A DNA stretch of 64,000 nt, taken from contig JADKBZ010000008.1 of assembly GCA_016714815.1 (NCBI GenBank), forward strand, positions 1 to 64,000, given 5' to 3'. Below are positions 18,089-26,495 of this stretch, in pieces; within the stretch, counting starts at the first letter, position 1, and each line of letters opens with the position of its first letter. Both the position numbers and the translations under genes were made by a program. The stretch is from Holophagales bacterium. Its GTDB lineage: Bacteria; Acidobacteriota; Thermoanaerobaculia; UBA5066. The notes below the pieces were generated by a model. The model did no database searches. It was not told the origin of the DNA and saw only the letters and a program-made list of their open reading frames with translations.

Positions 18089-18526
18089 TCAGTCGTCCGC
18101 GTCGAAGGAGTAGAACGGCGGGGTCCCGGCGGGGTCGCCTTCGTGCGGCGCGCCTTCCGGAGCCCTCAGGTGCTTCTCGGCTGCATCCCGATTCCGAAAC
18201 AGCGTCACGTTGAACCCGGCGTTCTGCGAGACCAGCAGGATGAAGTCATGCGAATGGTCGTCCGGACTCACGAGAGTCGCAACCCGCGGCACTGCTCCGT
18301 GAGCCGACAGCTGCGGCAGGCGCCTGTAAGCGAAGTCGTAGGAATCCTCAGTGAAGTCCGCGTTCACCGCACCCGTGACGTCCACCAGCACGCGCTCGAT
18401 TCCCAGGCGGGTGCCGACCGACTTCGCTTCAGCCGTGTACTTCGAAGCCTCCTCGGAGGTGAGAGATCCCAGGACTGTGATGACCAGGAAGACCCTGTCC
18501 GGGGAGACTCCTATCGTGTAGGCCAC
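18089..18526 (-). CDS. STAS/SpoIIAA-like small protein of unknown function
   Basis: 145 residues, no signal peptide or membrane segment. The order of strands and helices (VFLVITVLGSLTSEEASKYTAEA, RVLVDVTGAVNAD, RVATLVSPDDHSHDF) resembles the SpoIIAA-like STAS fold found in small acidic bacterial proteins; the match is by pattern only. The C-terminus is rich in Asp, Pro and Gly. It stands alone, with 214 bp to the kinase gene and 233 bp to the sugar kinase gene on the same strand, and neither gap shows a feature I can name. Confidence 0.6.
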   Translation of the reverse strand: MAYTIGVSPDRVFLVITVLGSLTSEEASKYTAEAKSVGTRLGIERVLVDVTGAVNADFTEDSYDFAYRRLPQLSAHGAVPRVATLVSPDDHSHDFILLVSQNAGFNVTLFRNRDAAEKHLRAPEGAPHEGDPAGTPPFYSFDADD

Positions 18527-18759
18527 GGCAGCCCCCCTTCCACAGCCCCTGGTGCACGGCCACCATGCCCGCGCCGATGCCCGGCCGGCCGACTGTTCCG
18601 ATGCTCGGCCGCCGACCGCGTTCCGTCAAGGCCGTTCGTGGGGGCCGAGGCACGCCTCGGCGGACCGGAACCATCCGGCCCTTCGAAATGCGCTTCGATG
18701 ACAGGCGCCAAGCTCCAGCCGAAGCGGCCGGGAAGGAGAGAGCCCTTCCGGCAGCCCCC

Positions 18760-19866
18760 TCAGCGCTGGATCCGCGCCGAGCCTCCCCTCGCGAAAGCCC
18801 GCACCTCCTCGAGCGTCGCCATCGTCGTGTCGCCGGGGAAGGTCGTCAGGAGGGCGCCGTGCGCCCAGCCGAGCTTCAGCGCCTCTTCCGGCGTCTCGCC
18901 GGAGAGGAGGCCGTAGAAGAAGCCCGCCGCGAAGCCGTCCCCGCCGCCGACGCGGTCGAGGACGTCGAGATCGGCGGTCGGGGCGGCGATCGTCGTCCCG
19001 TCCACCCAGGCCACGGCGCTCCAGCGGTGACGGTTCGTCGAGAGGACCTCGCGCAGGGTCGTCGCGACGACCTTGACGCCCGGGTGCCGGGAGACGACCG
19101 TGTCGATCATGCCGAAGAACGCGGACGGGTCGAGCTTCGACGCCGCGGCGACCTCGGGCCCCGCGATGCCGAGCCCCTTCTGCAGGTCCTCCTCGTTCCC
19201 CACGAGGACGTCGACGTTCTCGACGATCCGCCGGATCACGTCCACGGCGCGCGCCTCGCCCCCGGAGATCTTCCAGAGCTTGGCGCGGTAGTTCAGGTCG
19301 AACGAGGTGACGGCCCCGGCGGCGCGCGCCTTCTTCATCCCCTCGACGATCAGCTCGGCCGTCGTCTCGGAGAGCGCCGCGAAGATGCCGCCGCTGTGCA
19401 GCCACCGGACGCCGGAGGCGAAGAGGGCGTCCCAGTCGACGTCGCCCGGGGCCAGCCGCGCGGCGGCCTCGTTGGCCCGGTTGTAGAAGACGACAGGCGG
19501 CCTCACGCCGAAGCCCCGGTCGCTGTAGACGGCCGCCATGTTCGGGCCGGTGACGCCGTCGTGCTCGAAGCGGCGGTAGATCCCCGCGACCCCCATCGCC
19601 CTCACGCGCTCCTCGATCAGGGCGCCGATCGGCGAGTCCACCATCGCGGAGACGATTGCCGTCTTCATCCGGAAGGCGTCGGAGAGGTTCGCGGCGCAGT
19701 TGAACTCGCCGCCGCTGACGTGAATCCGGCACTGGGTCGCCTTGCGAAACGGGACGAGCCCGGGGTCGAGCCGGTGGACGAGGGCGCCGAGGGAGACGAA
19801 GTCGTACGCCCCGGAGGGCCGGATCGCGAGCGGGTTCTTCGTCGGGGCCGGTTCGGGATGAGTCAT
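18760..19866 (-). CDS. PfkB-family sugar-acid kinase (2-keto-3-deoxygluconate kinase-like)
   Basis: 368 residues of ribokinase (PfkB) fold. HVSGGEFNCAANLSDAF is the substrate-side glycine motif and DRVGGGDGFAAGFFYGL the second signature with the catalytic Asp. FDLNYRAKLW and GNEEDLQKGLG are typical of the KDG kinase branch, which phosphorylates 2-keto-3-deoxygluconate at O6. A second, clearer KDG kinase lies at 56166-57194, so this copy may use another 2-keto sugar acid. It starts 13 bp after the LarA-like gene, and the two form an operon behind the promoter and operator near 21217. Confidence 0.8.
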   Translation of the reverse strand: MTHPEPAPTKNPLAIRPSGAYDFVSLGALVHRLDPGLVPFRKATQCRIHVSGGEFNCAANLSDAFRMKTAIVSAMVDSPIGALIEERVRAMGVAGIYRRFEHDGVTGPNMAAVYSDRGFGVRPPVVFYNRANEAAARLAPGDVDWDALFASGVRWLHSGGIFAALSETTAELIVEGMKKARAAGAVTSFDLNYRAKLWKISGGEARAVDVIRRIVENVDVLVGNEEDLQKGLGIAGPEVAAASKLDPSAFFGMIDTVVSRHPGVKVVATTLREVLSTNRHRWSAVAWVDGTTIAAPTADLDVLDRVGGGDGFAAGFFYGLLSGETPEEALKLGWAHGALLTTFPGDTTMATLEEVRAFARGGSARIQR

Positions 19867-19879
19867 GTTCGTCCTTTCG

Positions 19880-21139
19880 TCAGGCCCCGGCGCCCGGCCG
19901 GACCTTGAAGAGCCTCTCCCCGGCGCGCGGGACGACGAGAATCCCCTCGCCCTCCCTTCCCTTCAGCGCGTCGAGGTCGACGCTCGCCGGGTCGAGGTAG
20001 CCGAGGTTGAGCCTTCGGCAGCGCTCCTCGGGAATCGCCGTCGCGAGCGTCACCGCGACCCTCGGCGTCTCGAGGCCCGTCGCCGCGTCGTAGCGCCCGA
20101 GCCCCTTGAGGTGGGTCGAGTGCGCGAGGACGCCCCAGGGGTGATTCCGGAACCGGTCCCACTGCGCCAGGAAGTAGTCGCGGCAGTGGTAGCCGACCTC
20201 CTCGATGGCGTGGCCGTGCGTGAAGCTCACCTCGGAGAGGTGCGGCGCGTAGAGGATGACCTCCCCCCCGTCGGCCACGGCCGGCTCGACCTTGTACATC
20301 CCCTTGGCCGCCGTCCAGAGGTCCTCGTACATCGGGGGCATCACCGAGACGACCTTCCGGTACGGCGCCTCGACCCAGGTGATGTGGACGCGCGCCGAGA
20401 GCTCGGACGCCGCGAGCCACGCCTCGTGCGGGTCGCCGAAGAAGAGCCCGGCCAGCCCCTCGTGCGTCACGACGGCCGAGAAGCAGGCCTTCGGCCGGTC
20501 GATGAGGGCCGCCGCGCGGTCGATGAGGGCGCGAACGGGCGTGTAGCCCGAGCCGATGACCTCGAAGCTCGAGAGGAGCGCCCCGAGCCAGTGGGTGAGG
20601 TTGATGACTTCCGGACCGGCGATGCCGGGAAAGAAGTACTTGTTCCCCCCCGAGAACCCGACGACCTCGTGCGGAAAGACCGGCCCGCAGACGAGGACGA
20701 CGTCGTAGTCGTAGACGAGGCGGTTCACGCGGACGGGGACCTCCTCGTGCAGGAGACCGCCGGTGATCTCCTCCACCTCTGAGGCGGAGATCGTCCCGAC
20801 CCGCGTCAGCGATTCGGAGCCGGAGTCGTGGTTGAAGACCCGGCTCCGGCCGGCGCGGCCGTTCCGCACGCGGCGCCCGAGGAGCCGCGAGAGCTGCTCG
20901 TCGTTCATCGGCCGGTGGGTCCCGAGGGCCACGAGGTAGTCGAGGGCGTCGGTCGACGGGCCGAGCGTCTCCTCGAGGAGGTCGACGAGGAGCGCCAGCG
21001 GCATCGTCCGCGTGCCGTCCGGAACGAGGACGAGGATCCGGCGCCACCGCCGGTCGAGGGCCGCGGCCGCCTGCTCGACGATCCCCCGGACCTCCGCCGT
21101 CGAAAGGACCCGTCCCGCCTGTCCGTATCCGATTCGCAT
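19880..21139 (-). CDS. LarA-family nickel-dependent racemase/epimerase
   Basis: 419 residues, the usual length of LarA. LVPDGTRTMPL and GTHRPMNDEQL are hallmark stretches of the N-terminal domain, and HEVVGFSGGNKYFFPGI carries the His and the Lys that in lactate racemase hold the nickel-pincer cofactor. LarA homologues act on several 2-hydroxyacids, including D-gluconate 2-epimerase (GntE). Coupled to a sugar-acid kinase inside a uronate region, this one probably epimerises a sugar acid rather than lactate. ATG at 21139 has GAGAGGA upstream. No larB, larC or larE cofactor genes are seen in the window. Confidence 0.85.
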   Translation of the reverse strand: MRIGYGQAGRVLSTAEVRGIVEQAAAALDRRWRRILVLVPDGTRTMPLALLVDLLEETLGPSTDALDYLVALGTHRPMNDEQLSRLLGRRVRNGRAGRSRVFNHDSGSESLTRVGTISASEVEEITGGLLHEEVPVRVNRLVYDYDVVLVCGPVFPHEVVGFSGGNKYFFPGIAGPEVINLTHWLGALLSSFEVIGSGYTPVRALIDRAAALIDRPKACFSAVVTHEGLAGLFFGDPHEAWLAASELSARVHITWVEAPYRKVVSVMPPMYEDLWTAAKGMYKVEPAVADGGEVILYAPHLSEVSFTHGHAIEEVGYHCRDYFLAQWDRFRNHPWGVLAHSTHLKGLGRYDAATGLETPRVAVTLATAIPEERCRRLNLGYLDPASVDLDALKGREGEGILVVPRAGERLFKVRPGAGA

Positions 21140-21206
21140 CCCGTCCTCTCCCGTTCTGCCGGCCATCCCCCCAGGGGCGCCACGGAATCGTCCGGCAGGC
21201 TCGCTC

Positions 21207-21235
21207 AAGATGCTAGTGGAATGACCATTTGTCAA
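21207..21235 (-). promoter_or_regulatory. Promoter of the larA-like/kinase operon
   Basis: On the minus strand TTGACA (21235-21230) is followed after 17 bases by CATCTT (21212-21207). The -35 box is perfect and the -10 weak. The 11-bp site TGGTCATTCCA fills the spacer, as expected for a repressor-controlled promoter. Confidence 0.55.
21217..21227 (-). promoter_or_regulatory. Candidate FadR/GntR-type operator
   Basis: TGGTCATTCCA on the minus strand, between -35 and -10 of the larA-like promoter. The surrounding 14 bases (AATGGTCATTCCAC) recur exactly at 33312-33325 before the GH105 gene. Confidence 0.5.
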
Positions 21236-21464
21236 GCGCCCGGGCCACATGGTCACGCGGAGAAGGTTCCGGAATGCTCTCGAATCCTCCCGCCCCCCCG
21301 GCCCGGGAGCGTGGGCCGCCCCCGGCCGCGATTCGGGCCACACCGCAACAAAGCCTCTGAATTAGAGCCCTGCGCTCCCGTCCGGGAGAGCCCACCCCCG
21401 GGATCGGAGCGCTCCGCCAAACTCCCCCTGTTAATGATTTTCGGTCAGCTCACATAGACCAGAG

Positions 21465-21493
21465 GTGCAATAAATGGATTTACCAGTTATCAT
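21465..21493 (+). promoter_or_regulatory. Promoter-like element of the SDR-uxaE-exuT operon
   Basis: TATCAT at 21488-21493 matches the -10 box at five of six bases. The -35 region 17 bases upstream (GTGCAA) is weak, as in activated or regulated promoters. A candidate operator lies in the spacer. Transcription from here would start near 21500, so the SDR start must be downstream of it. Confidence 0.4.
21475..21485 (+). promoter_or_regulatory. Candidate FadR/GntR-type operator
   Basis: TGGATTTACCA, an inverted repeat TGG-N5-CCA related to the TGGTAATACCA site at 33502. It lies directly before the -10 box of the SDR-uxaE-exuT operon. Confidence 0.4.
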
Positions 21494-21551
21494 TTTCGCC
21501 GCCCCGCATCCCGCAGACCACCGGGATCCGGAAAAGGGGCCTGGAGGGGGA

Positions 21552-22337
21552 ATGAGGAACGACCTGTTCGATCTCGCCGGCAGGGTGGCGGTCGTCATCG
21601 GCGGCACCGGGGAGCTCTGCGGCGCCATGGCCGAGGGGCTCGCGGCGGCCGGCGCCGAGGTCGTCCTCGTGGGCCGCGATGAGGCGAAAGCCCGGGCGCG
21701 CCTCGAAAGGATCGAGGCCGCGGGGGGGCGCGGCTGGTTCGCCGCCTGCGAGGCGACGTCGAAGACGGCGCTCGAAGCCCTTCTCGCCCAGGTCCTCTCC
21801 CGCTCGGGCCGCGTCGACGTCCTCGTGAACGGCGCCGGGGTCAACTCGCCGAAGCCGTTCCTCGACATCCCCGAGGAGGAGATCGACCGGATCTTCGCGG
21901 TCAACGTGAAGTCCGTCTTCCTCGCCTGCCAGGTCTTCGGGCGCTACTTCGTCGAGAGGTCCCGCTCCGACGGGGCGGGTGCGAGCGTCATCAACGTCGG
22001 CTCGATGTCGGCCCTCACGCCGCTCTCGAGGGTCTTCACCTATTCCGCGTCGAAAGCCGCCGTCCACAACATCTCGAAGAACCTGGCCCGCGAGTGGGCG
22101 CCTCTCGGCGTGAGGGTGAACGTCCTCGTCCCGGGCTTCTTTCCGGCGGAGCAGAACCGGAAGGTCCTGACGCCCGACCGCGTCGCCTCGATCCTCGGCC
22201 ACACGCCCGCCGGGCGTTTCGGCGAGGCGCGCGAGCTCGTCGGCGCAACGCTACTCCTCGCCTCCGAAAGGGCCGGTTCCTTCATCACCGGCGCCGAGAT
22301 CGTCGTCGACGGAGGCTTCCACGCCACGAGCATCTGA
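21552..22337 (+). CDS. SDR-family oxidoreductase, probably D-mannonate/fructuronate type
   Basis: 261 residues of classical short-chain dehydrogenase: nucleotide loop VVIGGTGELCGAM, NGAGVNSP, catalytic Ser in NVGSMSAL and YSASK for Tyr and Lys, and the C-terminal IVVDGGF. The GGTGxLCG form of the loop occurs in SDRs annotated as D-mannonate oxidoreductase, and the next genes code for a UxaE-like epimerase and ExuT, so reduction of fructuronate to mannonate is the likely role (inference). ATG at 21552 has GGAGGGGG just upstream; an earlier in-frame ATG at 21474 would lie inside the promoter and is not favoured. Confidence 0.8.
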   Translation: MRNDLFDLAGRVAVVIGGTGELCGAMAEGLAAAGAEVVLVGRDEAKARARLERIEAAGGRGWFAACEATSKTALEALLAQVLSRSGRVDVLVNGAGVNSPKPFLDIPEEEIDRIFAVNVKSVFLACQVFGRYFVERSRSDGAGASVINVGSMSALTPLSRVFTYSASKAAVHNISKNLAREWAPLGVRVNVLVPGFFPAEQNRKVLTPDRVASILGHTPAGRFGEARELVGATLLLASERAGSFITGAEIVVDGGFHATSI

Positions 22338-22368
22338 CCGGCCGCCACCGAGCGCCGGCGAGGGCAAG

Positions 22369-24300
22369 ATGAAAGACACAAGGGCCATCAACCGATTCCT
22401 CCTGGGACTGGGCCTGCGGATCCGGACCAACCCGGCCGTCTCACCCGACCTCTGCCTCGACCCGCAGACCTTCGAGGCGGCCGTCCGGGCCGGCCTTCCC
22501 GGCCTCGTCGCCTTCCTCCGCGCGAAGGCCGGCGGGACCCCGGAGATGCGGCGAAGCGCCGGTCTCCTCGACGTCTTTCCCGCCTCCGAGCTTTTCGTCG
22601 GCGGGTGGCGCCTCTTCGTCGTGGAGGAGCGCGCGACGGGCGACGCGGGCCTCCTCGTCTCGGGCGGCGCCCCGATCCCGCTCCCCGGCGCCGTCTCTCT
22701 CGGCGAAGGGCTCCAGCTCGTTCCCCTTCTCTGGGAAGGCCTGGCGCCGCTGAAGAACCTCCTCCTGGCGGACGATCCCGGATGCACCGTCTTCCCGGTG
22801 GCGCGCGGGACCCTCTCACGCTCGAGCCTCGGCATCGGGGCCCGCTTCACGACGCTCCACTGGCCCGCCGTCGCCTGGGCGATGAAGGAGCTCGGCCTCT
22901 CGCTCACCGCGAACCAGAACTCCATCCCGCGCGAGCTCGTCTACGACGTCGACGCGATGCTCGAGGACCGGCTCGTCGAGGTGCCGTTCCCGTTCATCGG
23001 CGGGACGGTTCCCGAGGGGCACCAGGGGCAGTCGGTCGAGGGGATGACGCACGCGGCCGTCGTCTCGTACCTGAAGTGCGGCTTCCACCGCCGGCGGATC
23101 CCGTGGGGCTTCAACGCGGACCACCAGCCGATCGGCGGGCGCTTCGATTCGATCGAGGAAGAGCTGGTGCAGGGCTGCGCCTTCGCGAGCTACATCACGT
23201 TCGACCTCTCCCCGGAGCTGGCGGTGACGCCCGCCTACGACACGCCGGAAGAGGTGGCCCGGGCCTTCGCCGCGCAGGACGCAGCGCCCCTCTTCGGGCT
23301 CGTCCTCGCGCGCCTCGCTCCGCTGGGCCTCTCGCTCGAAGACTCCGCCGCGAAGCGGCTCTTCGTGACGCTCCTCCCCGCGATGCACAAGCTCGTCCGG
23401 CGTGACGAGGCCTACGCCCGCGTCCGGCGCGAGCTCTTCACGACGGAGCTCGGACGGCGCTATTTCCGCGAGCTCTCGATCGACGAGCTCCCGGGACGCA
23501 CCTCTCCCGAGACGCTCGCCGCCTGCCTCGCCCTCGCGGAGGCCCTCGGCGTCGAGATCCACTACGTCGCCCCGGCAATCGGCTTCCAGAAGAACTTCCC
23601 CTATCCCGACGACGTCGAGCTCCGGCGGACTGTGGAGAGCCTCAACACGGTGGCCCGCGCCTTCGGCGTCTCGATCGGCTTCCACTCCGGGAGCGGAAAG
23701 TCCGCCGGGAACTACGCCGTCGCGGGCGACGTGACGCGGCAGGGGCTCGAGATCAAGACCTCGGGGCGCTACACCTACGAGATGGGCGTCGCCCTCTCCC
23801 GCTCGACCGACCCGCGCGACGCGGCTCTGTGGAACGACTGGTACGGCTTCACTCGCGACCTCGCGGTGGAGGGCGCCTTCGCGAACGATCCGGTGCGGCA
23901 GCGCTTCGCGCGCGAGTTCGTCAGCCACGCCTTCGGTCACGAGGGGCGCAGCGCAGACGGCGCATTCGCTTCGCCGGAAGCGCTCAGGGCCGCCCTCTCC
24001 TCCCTCTCGCCCTCGCCCGACCACATGTTCTTCTTCGAGTACAACTTCCTCTACGTCCTGGCGGCCAGAGGCTCCACCTCGCGGCTCGGCGACCACGGTG
24101 TGGCCGGCTACGCGCAGCGGGCCCGCTTCTACGGCGTCAGCGGCGAGGCGCGCCTCCTCTACGCGAAGGGGGTCGCCGGGTACATCCTCTTCCTCGCGGA
24201 GACGACGGGCCTCGCAAACGCCCCGAGGGTTGCCGCGGCGCGCGAGCGGCTCGCCGCACTTCCCGACCACGACGCCTTCGAGCGCGACCTCGTGGCGTGA
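22369..24300 (+). CDS. uxaE: UxaE-like tagaturonate/fructuronate epimerase
   Basis: 643 residues, cytoplasmic, no signal peptide. Stretches such as GFNADHQPIGGRFD, SIGFHSGSGKSAGNY and EIKTSGRYTYE resemble the UxaE family (tagaturonate 3-epimerase known from Thermotoga), where His and Asp residues bind the divalent metal; this is recognition by pattern, not by alignment. The place between a mannonate-type SDR and ExuT fits: UxaC makes tagaturonate, UxaE makes fructuronate, the SDR makes mannonate. The N-terminal 200 residues look like a separate module that I cannot name. The gene begins 31 bp after the SDR gene. Confidence 0.55.
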   Translation: MKDTRAINRFLLGLGLRIRTNPAVSPDLCLDPQTFEAAVRAGLPGLVAFLRAKAGGTPEMRRSAGLLDVFPASELFVGGWRLFVVEERATGDAGLLVSGGAPIPLPGAVSLGEGLQLVPLLWEGLAPLKNLLLADDPGCTVFPVARGTLSRSSLGIGARFTTLHWPAVAWAMKELGLSLTANQNSIPRELVYDVDAMLEDRLVEVPFPFIGGTVPEGHQGQSVEGMTHAAVVSYLKCGFHRRRIPWGFNADHQPIGGRFDSIEEELVQGCAFASYITFDLSPELAVTPAYDTPEEVARAFAAQDAAPLFGLVLARLAPLGLSLEDSAAKRLFVTLLPAMHKLVRRDEAYARVRRELFTTELGRRYFRELSIDELPGRTSPETLAACLALAEALGVEIHYVAPAIGFQKNFPYPDDVELRRTVESLNTVARAFGVSIGFHSGSGKSAGNYAVAGDVTRQGLEIKTSGRYTYEMGVALSRSTDPRDAALWNDWYGFTRDLAVEGAFANDPVRQRFAREFVSHAFGHEGRSADGAFASPEALRAALSSLSPSPDHMFFFEYNFLYVLAARGSTSRLGDHGVAGYAQRARFYGVSGEARLLYAKGVAGYILFLAETTGLANAPRVAAARERLAALPDHDAFERDLVA

Positions 24301-24306
24301 CCAAAT

Positions 24307-24361
24307 AGAGAGAAGCCCGCGCGGAGGGTTCGGGAACCCGGCGTCCGGGTTCCCCGAGAAC
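24307..24361 (+). repeat. Dispersed palindromic repeat, copy A
   Basis: Begins six bases after the uxaE-like stop. It opens with GAAGCCCGCGCGGAGGG and ends with a perfect hairpin, GGGAACCCGG-cgt-CCGGGTTCCC, followed by CGAGAAC. Copies with the same ends and a longer, different middle lie at 31829-31917 and 55957-56047. Confidence 0.7.
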
Positions 24362-24457
24362 ATGACGAGCCGACCTCTGGTGCCCCAACGGTTTCCGCGG
24401 TCGCGGGTCGACCGTAGGTCGGTGGACGAGAGAAGAAAGCCCGAAGGGAGACGCCCG

Positions 24458-25774
24458 ATGTCACTCGCCGAAACCGCGCCCGCACCCGCCGCCGTCCCGC
24501 CCGTGGGGCGCGTCCGCTGGATCATCTGCGGCCTCCTCTTCCTGGCCACGACGATCAACTACATCGACCGGCAGATCCTGGCGCTCGTCAAGGAGTTCCT
24601 CGACATCGAGCTCGGCTGGACGAACGAGCAGTTCGGGATGGTCAACTCGGCCTTCCAGGGCGCCTACGCCGTCGGCCTCCTCCTGTTCGGGTGGTTCGTC
24701 GACCGCTACGGGACGAAGATCGGCTACGCCGTCTCCATCGTCCTCTGGAGCCTCGCGGCGATCGGCCACGCGGCCGTCGGCTCGGTCGCCGGCTTCTTCG
24801 TCGCGCGGATGGCTCTCGGCGGAGCCGAGGGAGGGAACTTCCCCTCCGCCATCAAGGCCGTCGCCCTCTGGTTCCCGAAGAGGGAGCGGGCGTTCGCGAC
24901 GGCCCTCTTCAACTCCGGCACGAACGTCGGGGCCATCATCGCTCCCGCCCTCATCCCGATCATCGCCATCACCCTCGGCTGGCGGTGGGCCTTCATCTTC
25001 GCGGGCGCCATCGGATTCCTCTGGCTCCTCCTCTGGTTCCCGTTCTACGAAGAGCCGGAGAAGCGGAAGGGGCTGTCGGCCGAAGAGCTGGCGTTCATCC
25101 AGGGGGACCGCGACGAGGCGCGCCCCGGCGGCAAACCGATGGGGTGGGGCGGCGCGCTCCGCCTCCGGCAGACCTGGGCGTTCATCATCGCGAAATTCAT
25201 GACGGACCCGGTCTGGTGGTTCTTCCTCATCTGGCTTCCCGACTACTTCAAGAAGACCCGCGGCCTCGTCATCAAGCAGAGCTGGGTCCACCTCGTGACG
25301 ATCTACGCCATCGTCACCGTCCTCTCGATCGCGGGCGGCTGGCTGACGGGAAAGCTGACCCAGGGCGGCTGGAGCGTGACGAAGGCCCGCAAGGCGGGAA
25401 TGTTCCTCTACGCGCTCTGCGTCCTGCCGATCCTCTTCGCCACGCGCGTCGGCGACTGGCCGGCCGTCCTCCTCATCGGCCTTGCCGGCGCGGCGCACCA
25501 GGCGTGGTCGGCGAACCTCTTCACGACCGTCTCGGACATCTTCGCCAAGAAGGACATCGCGACGATCATCGGCATCGGCGGAATGGCCGGGTCGATCGGA
25601 GGGATCCTCTTCCCCTGGTTCTCGGGCTGGCTCCTGGACCGGCTGCCGGCGACGCAGGGATACACGATCCTCTTCGCCATCTGCGCCTCGGCCTATCTCG
25701 TCGCGTTTGCGATTCATCACGCGCTCTGCCCGCGCCTGGAGCCGCTCCCCGAGAAGGCCGCGCTGGGGGCGTGA
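24458..25774 (+). CDS. exuT: ExuT-type hexuronate transporter (MFS, ACS family)
   Basis: 438 residues with about 12 membrane helices. Family marks of the anion:cation symporter group are NYIDRQILALV at the end of helix 1, the DRYGTKIG loop between helices 2 and 3, and RMALGGAEGGNFPSAIKAVALWFPKRERA. ExuT imports galacturonate and glucuronate by proton symport at the inner membrane, which matches the neighbouring uronate enzymes. ATG at 24458 follows GAAGGGAG. It is separated from the uxaE-like gene by 157 bp holding repeat copy A, so read-through transcription may be modulated there. Confidence 0.88.
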   Translation: MSLAETAPAPAAVPPVGRVRWIICGLLFLATTINYIDRQILALVKEFLDIELGWTNEQFGMVNSAFQGAYAVGLLLFGWFVDRYGTKIGYAVSIVLWSLAAIGHAAVGSVAGFFVARMALGGAEGGNFPSAIKAVALWFPKRERAFATALFNSGTNVGAIIAPALIPIIAITLGWRWAFIFAGAIGFLWLLLWFPFYEEPEKRKGLSAEELAFIQGDRDEARPGGKPMGWGGALRLRQTWAFIIAKFMTDPVWWFFLIWLPDYFKKTRGLVIKQSWVHLVTIYAIVTVLSIAGGWLTGKLTQGGWSVTKARKAGMFLYALCVLPILFATRVGDWPAVLLIGLAGAAHQAWSANLFTTVSDIFAKKDIATIIGIGGMAGSIGGILFPWFSGWLLDRLPATQGYTILFAICASAYLVAFAIHHALCPRLEPLPEKAALGA

Positions 25775-25805
25775 CCCCTACGGCACCCCCGATGTCGAGG
25801 ACCTC

Positions 25806-26231
25806 ATGAGCGCCCACCCCGAGTGCTTCTACTGCGAGGAAGACCAGCGCCAGGCCGACCTGATGGTCAGGGTCGGCGATCTGTCGGTCAGCAGCCTCTT
25901 CGTCTTCAGGGAACAGACCTACGCCGGTCGCTGCCTGGTCGCCTACCGGCACCACGTCAACGAGCTCTTCGAGCTCGCCGACGCCGAGCGTGACGCGTTC
26001 TGCAAGGACGTGGCGGATGCGGCCCGGGCGATCAAGGCGGCCTTCGGGCCCGTCAAGGTCAACTGCGGCGCCTACTCCGACAAGCTGGGCCACCTTCACG
26101 TCCACCTGGTGCCGAAGTACGTCGATGGCCCGGACTACGGCTCGACCTTCCGGATGATGCCCGAGCCGAGGGTCCTCCTGTCGGACGCCGGCTACGCGTC
26201 GCTGGCAGCCCGGATCAGAGCCGCCCTCTGA
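25806..26231 (+). CDS. HIT-family nucleotide hydrolase/transferase
   Basis: 141 residues with the histidine triad GHLHVHLVPKY near residue 97 and a Cys pair CFYCEED near the N-terminus, a zinc-like knuckle seen in many HIT proteins. Such enzymes cleave nucleoside phosphoramidates or dinucleoside polyphosphates; the substrate here is unknown. ATG at 25806 has GAGGAC upstream, and the gene starts 31 bp after exuT, so it may be co-transcribed, though no link to uronate metabolism is evident. Confidence 0.88.
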   Translation: MSAHPECFYCEEDQRQADLMVRVGDLSVSSLFVFREQTYAGRCLVAYRHHVNELFELADAERDAFCKDVADAARAIKAAFGPVKVNCGAYSDKLGHLHVHLVPKYVDGPDYGSTFRMMPEPRVLLSDAGYASLAARIRAAL

Positions 26232-26495
26232 CCCGGGCTCCGACCGCACCCCCACCACCGGTCGAGCTGGAGCCGCCCACATTTGCTCTTTCGCGGGCCC
26301 CTGCGCGGGTCAGAAGTTGACCGCCTGCTCAGGGTGTTGACCCGCCTGGGCGCCCGGATGGATCAAGAGCGTCCCCACCGGGCGCTTCAAACGACTGATT
26401 ATTCGCATCTTTCCTCACGGCACGGGTCTTGAAAGGAGAGACGCGTGACATTTGTCACGCATTCCACTCAGACGTCCCATTTGAGGAGAGATTTC

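Larger units (their letters stand above)
21140..21551. other. Divergent regulatory region between larA-like operon and uronate operon
   Basis: A 412-bp gap, more AT-rich around 21430-21500 than the flanks. It contains a minus-strand promoter with TTGACA and an operator in its spacer (21207-21235) and a plus-strand promoter-like element with TATCAT and an operator in its spacer (21465-21493). The part in between (21245-21420) is GC-rich and shows no gene. Confidence 0.6.

Noticed and set aside
21474..21551. Upstream ATG at 21474 as the SDR start
   Set aside because: It overlaps the promoter -10 and operator, adds 26 non-homologous residues and has no ribosome site; ATG at 21552 has GGAGGGGG.
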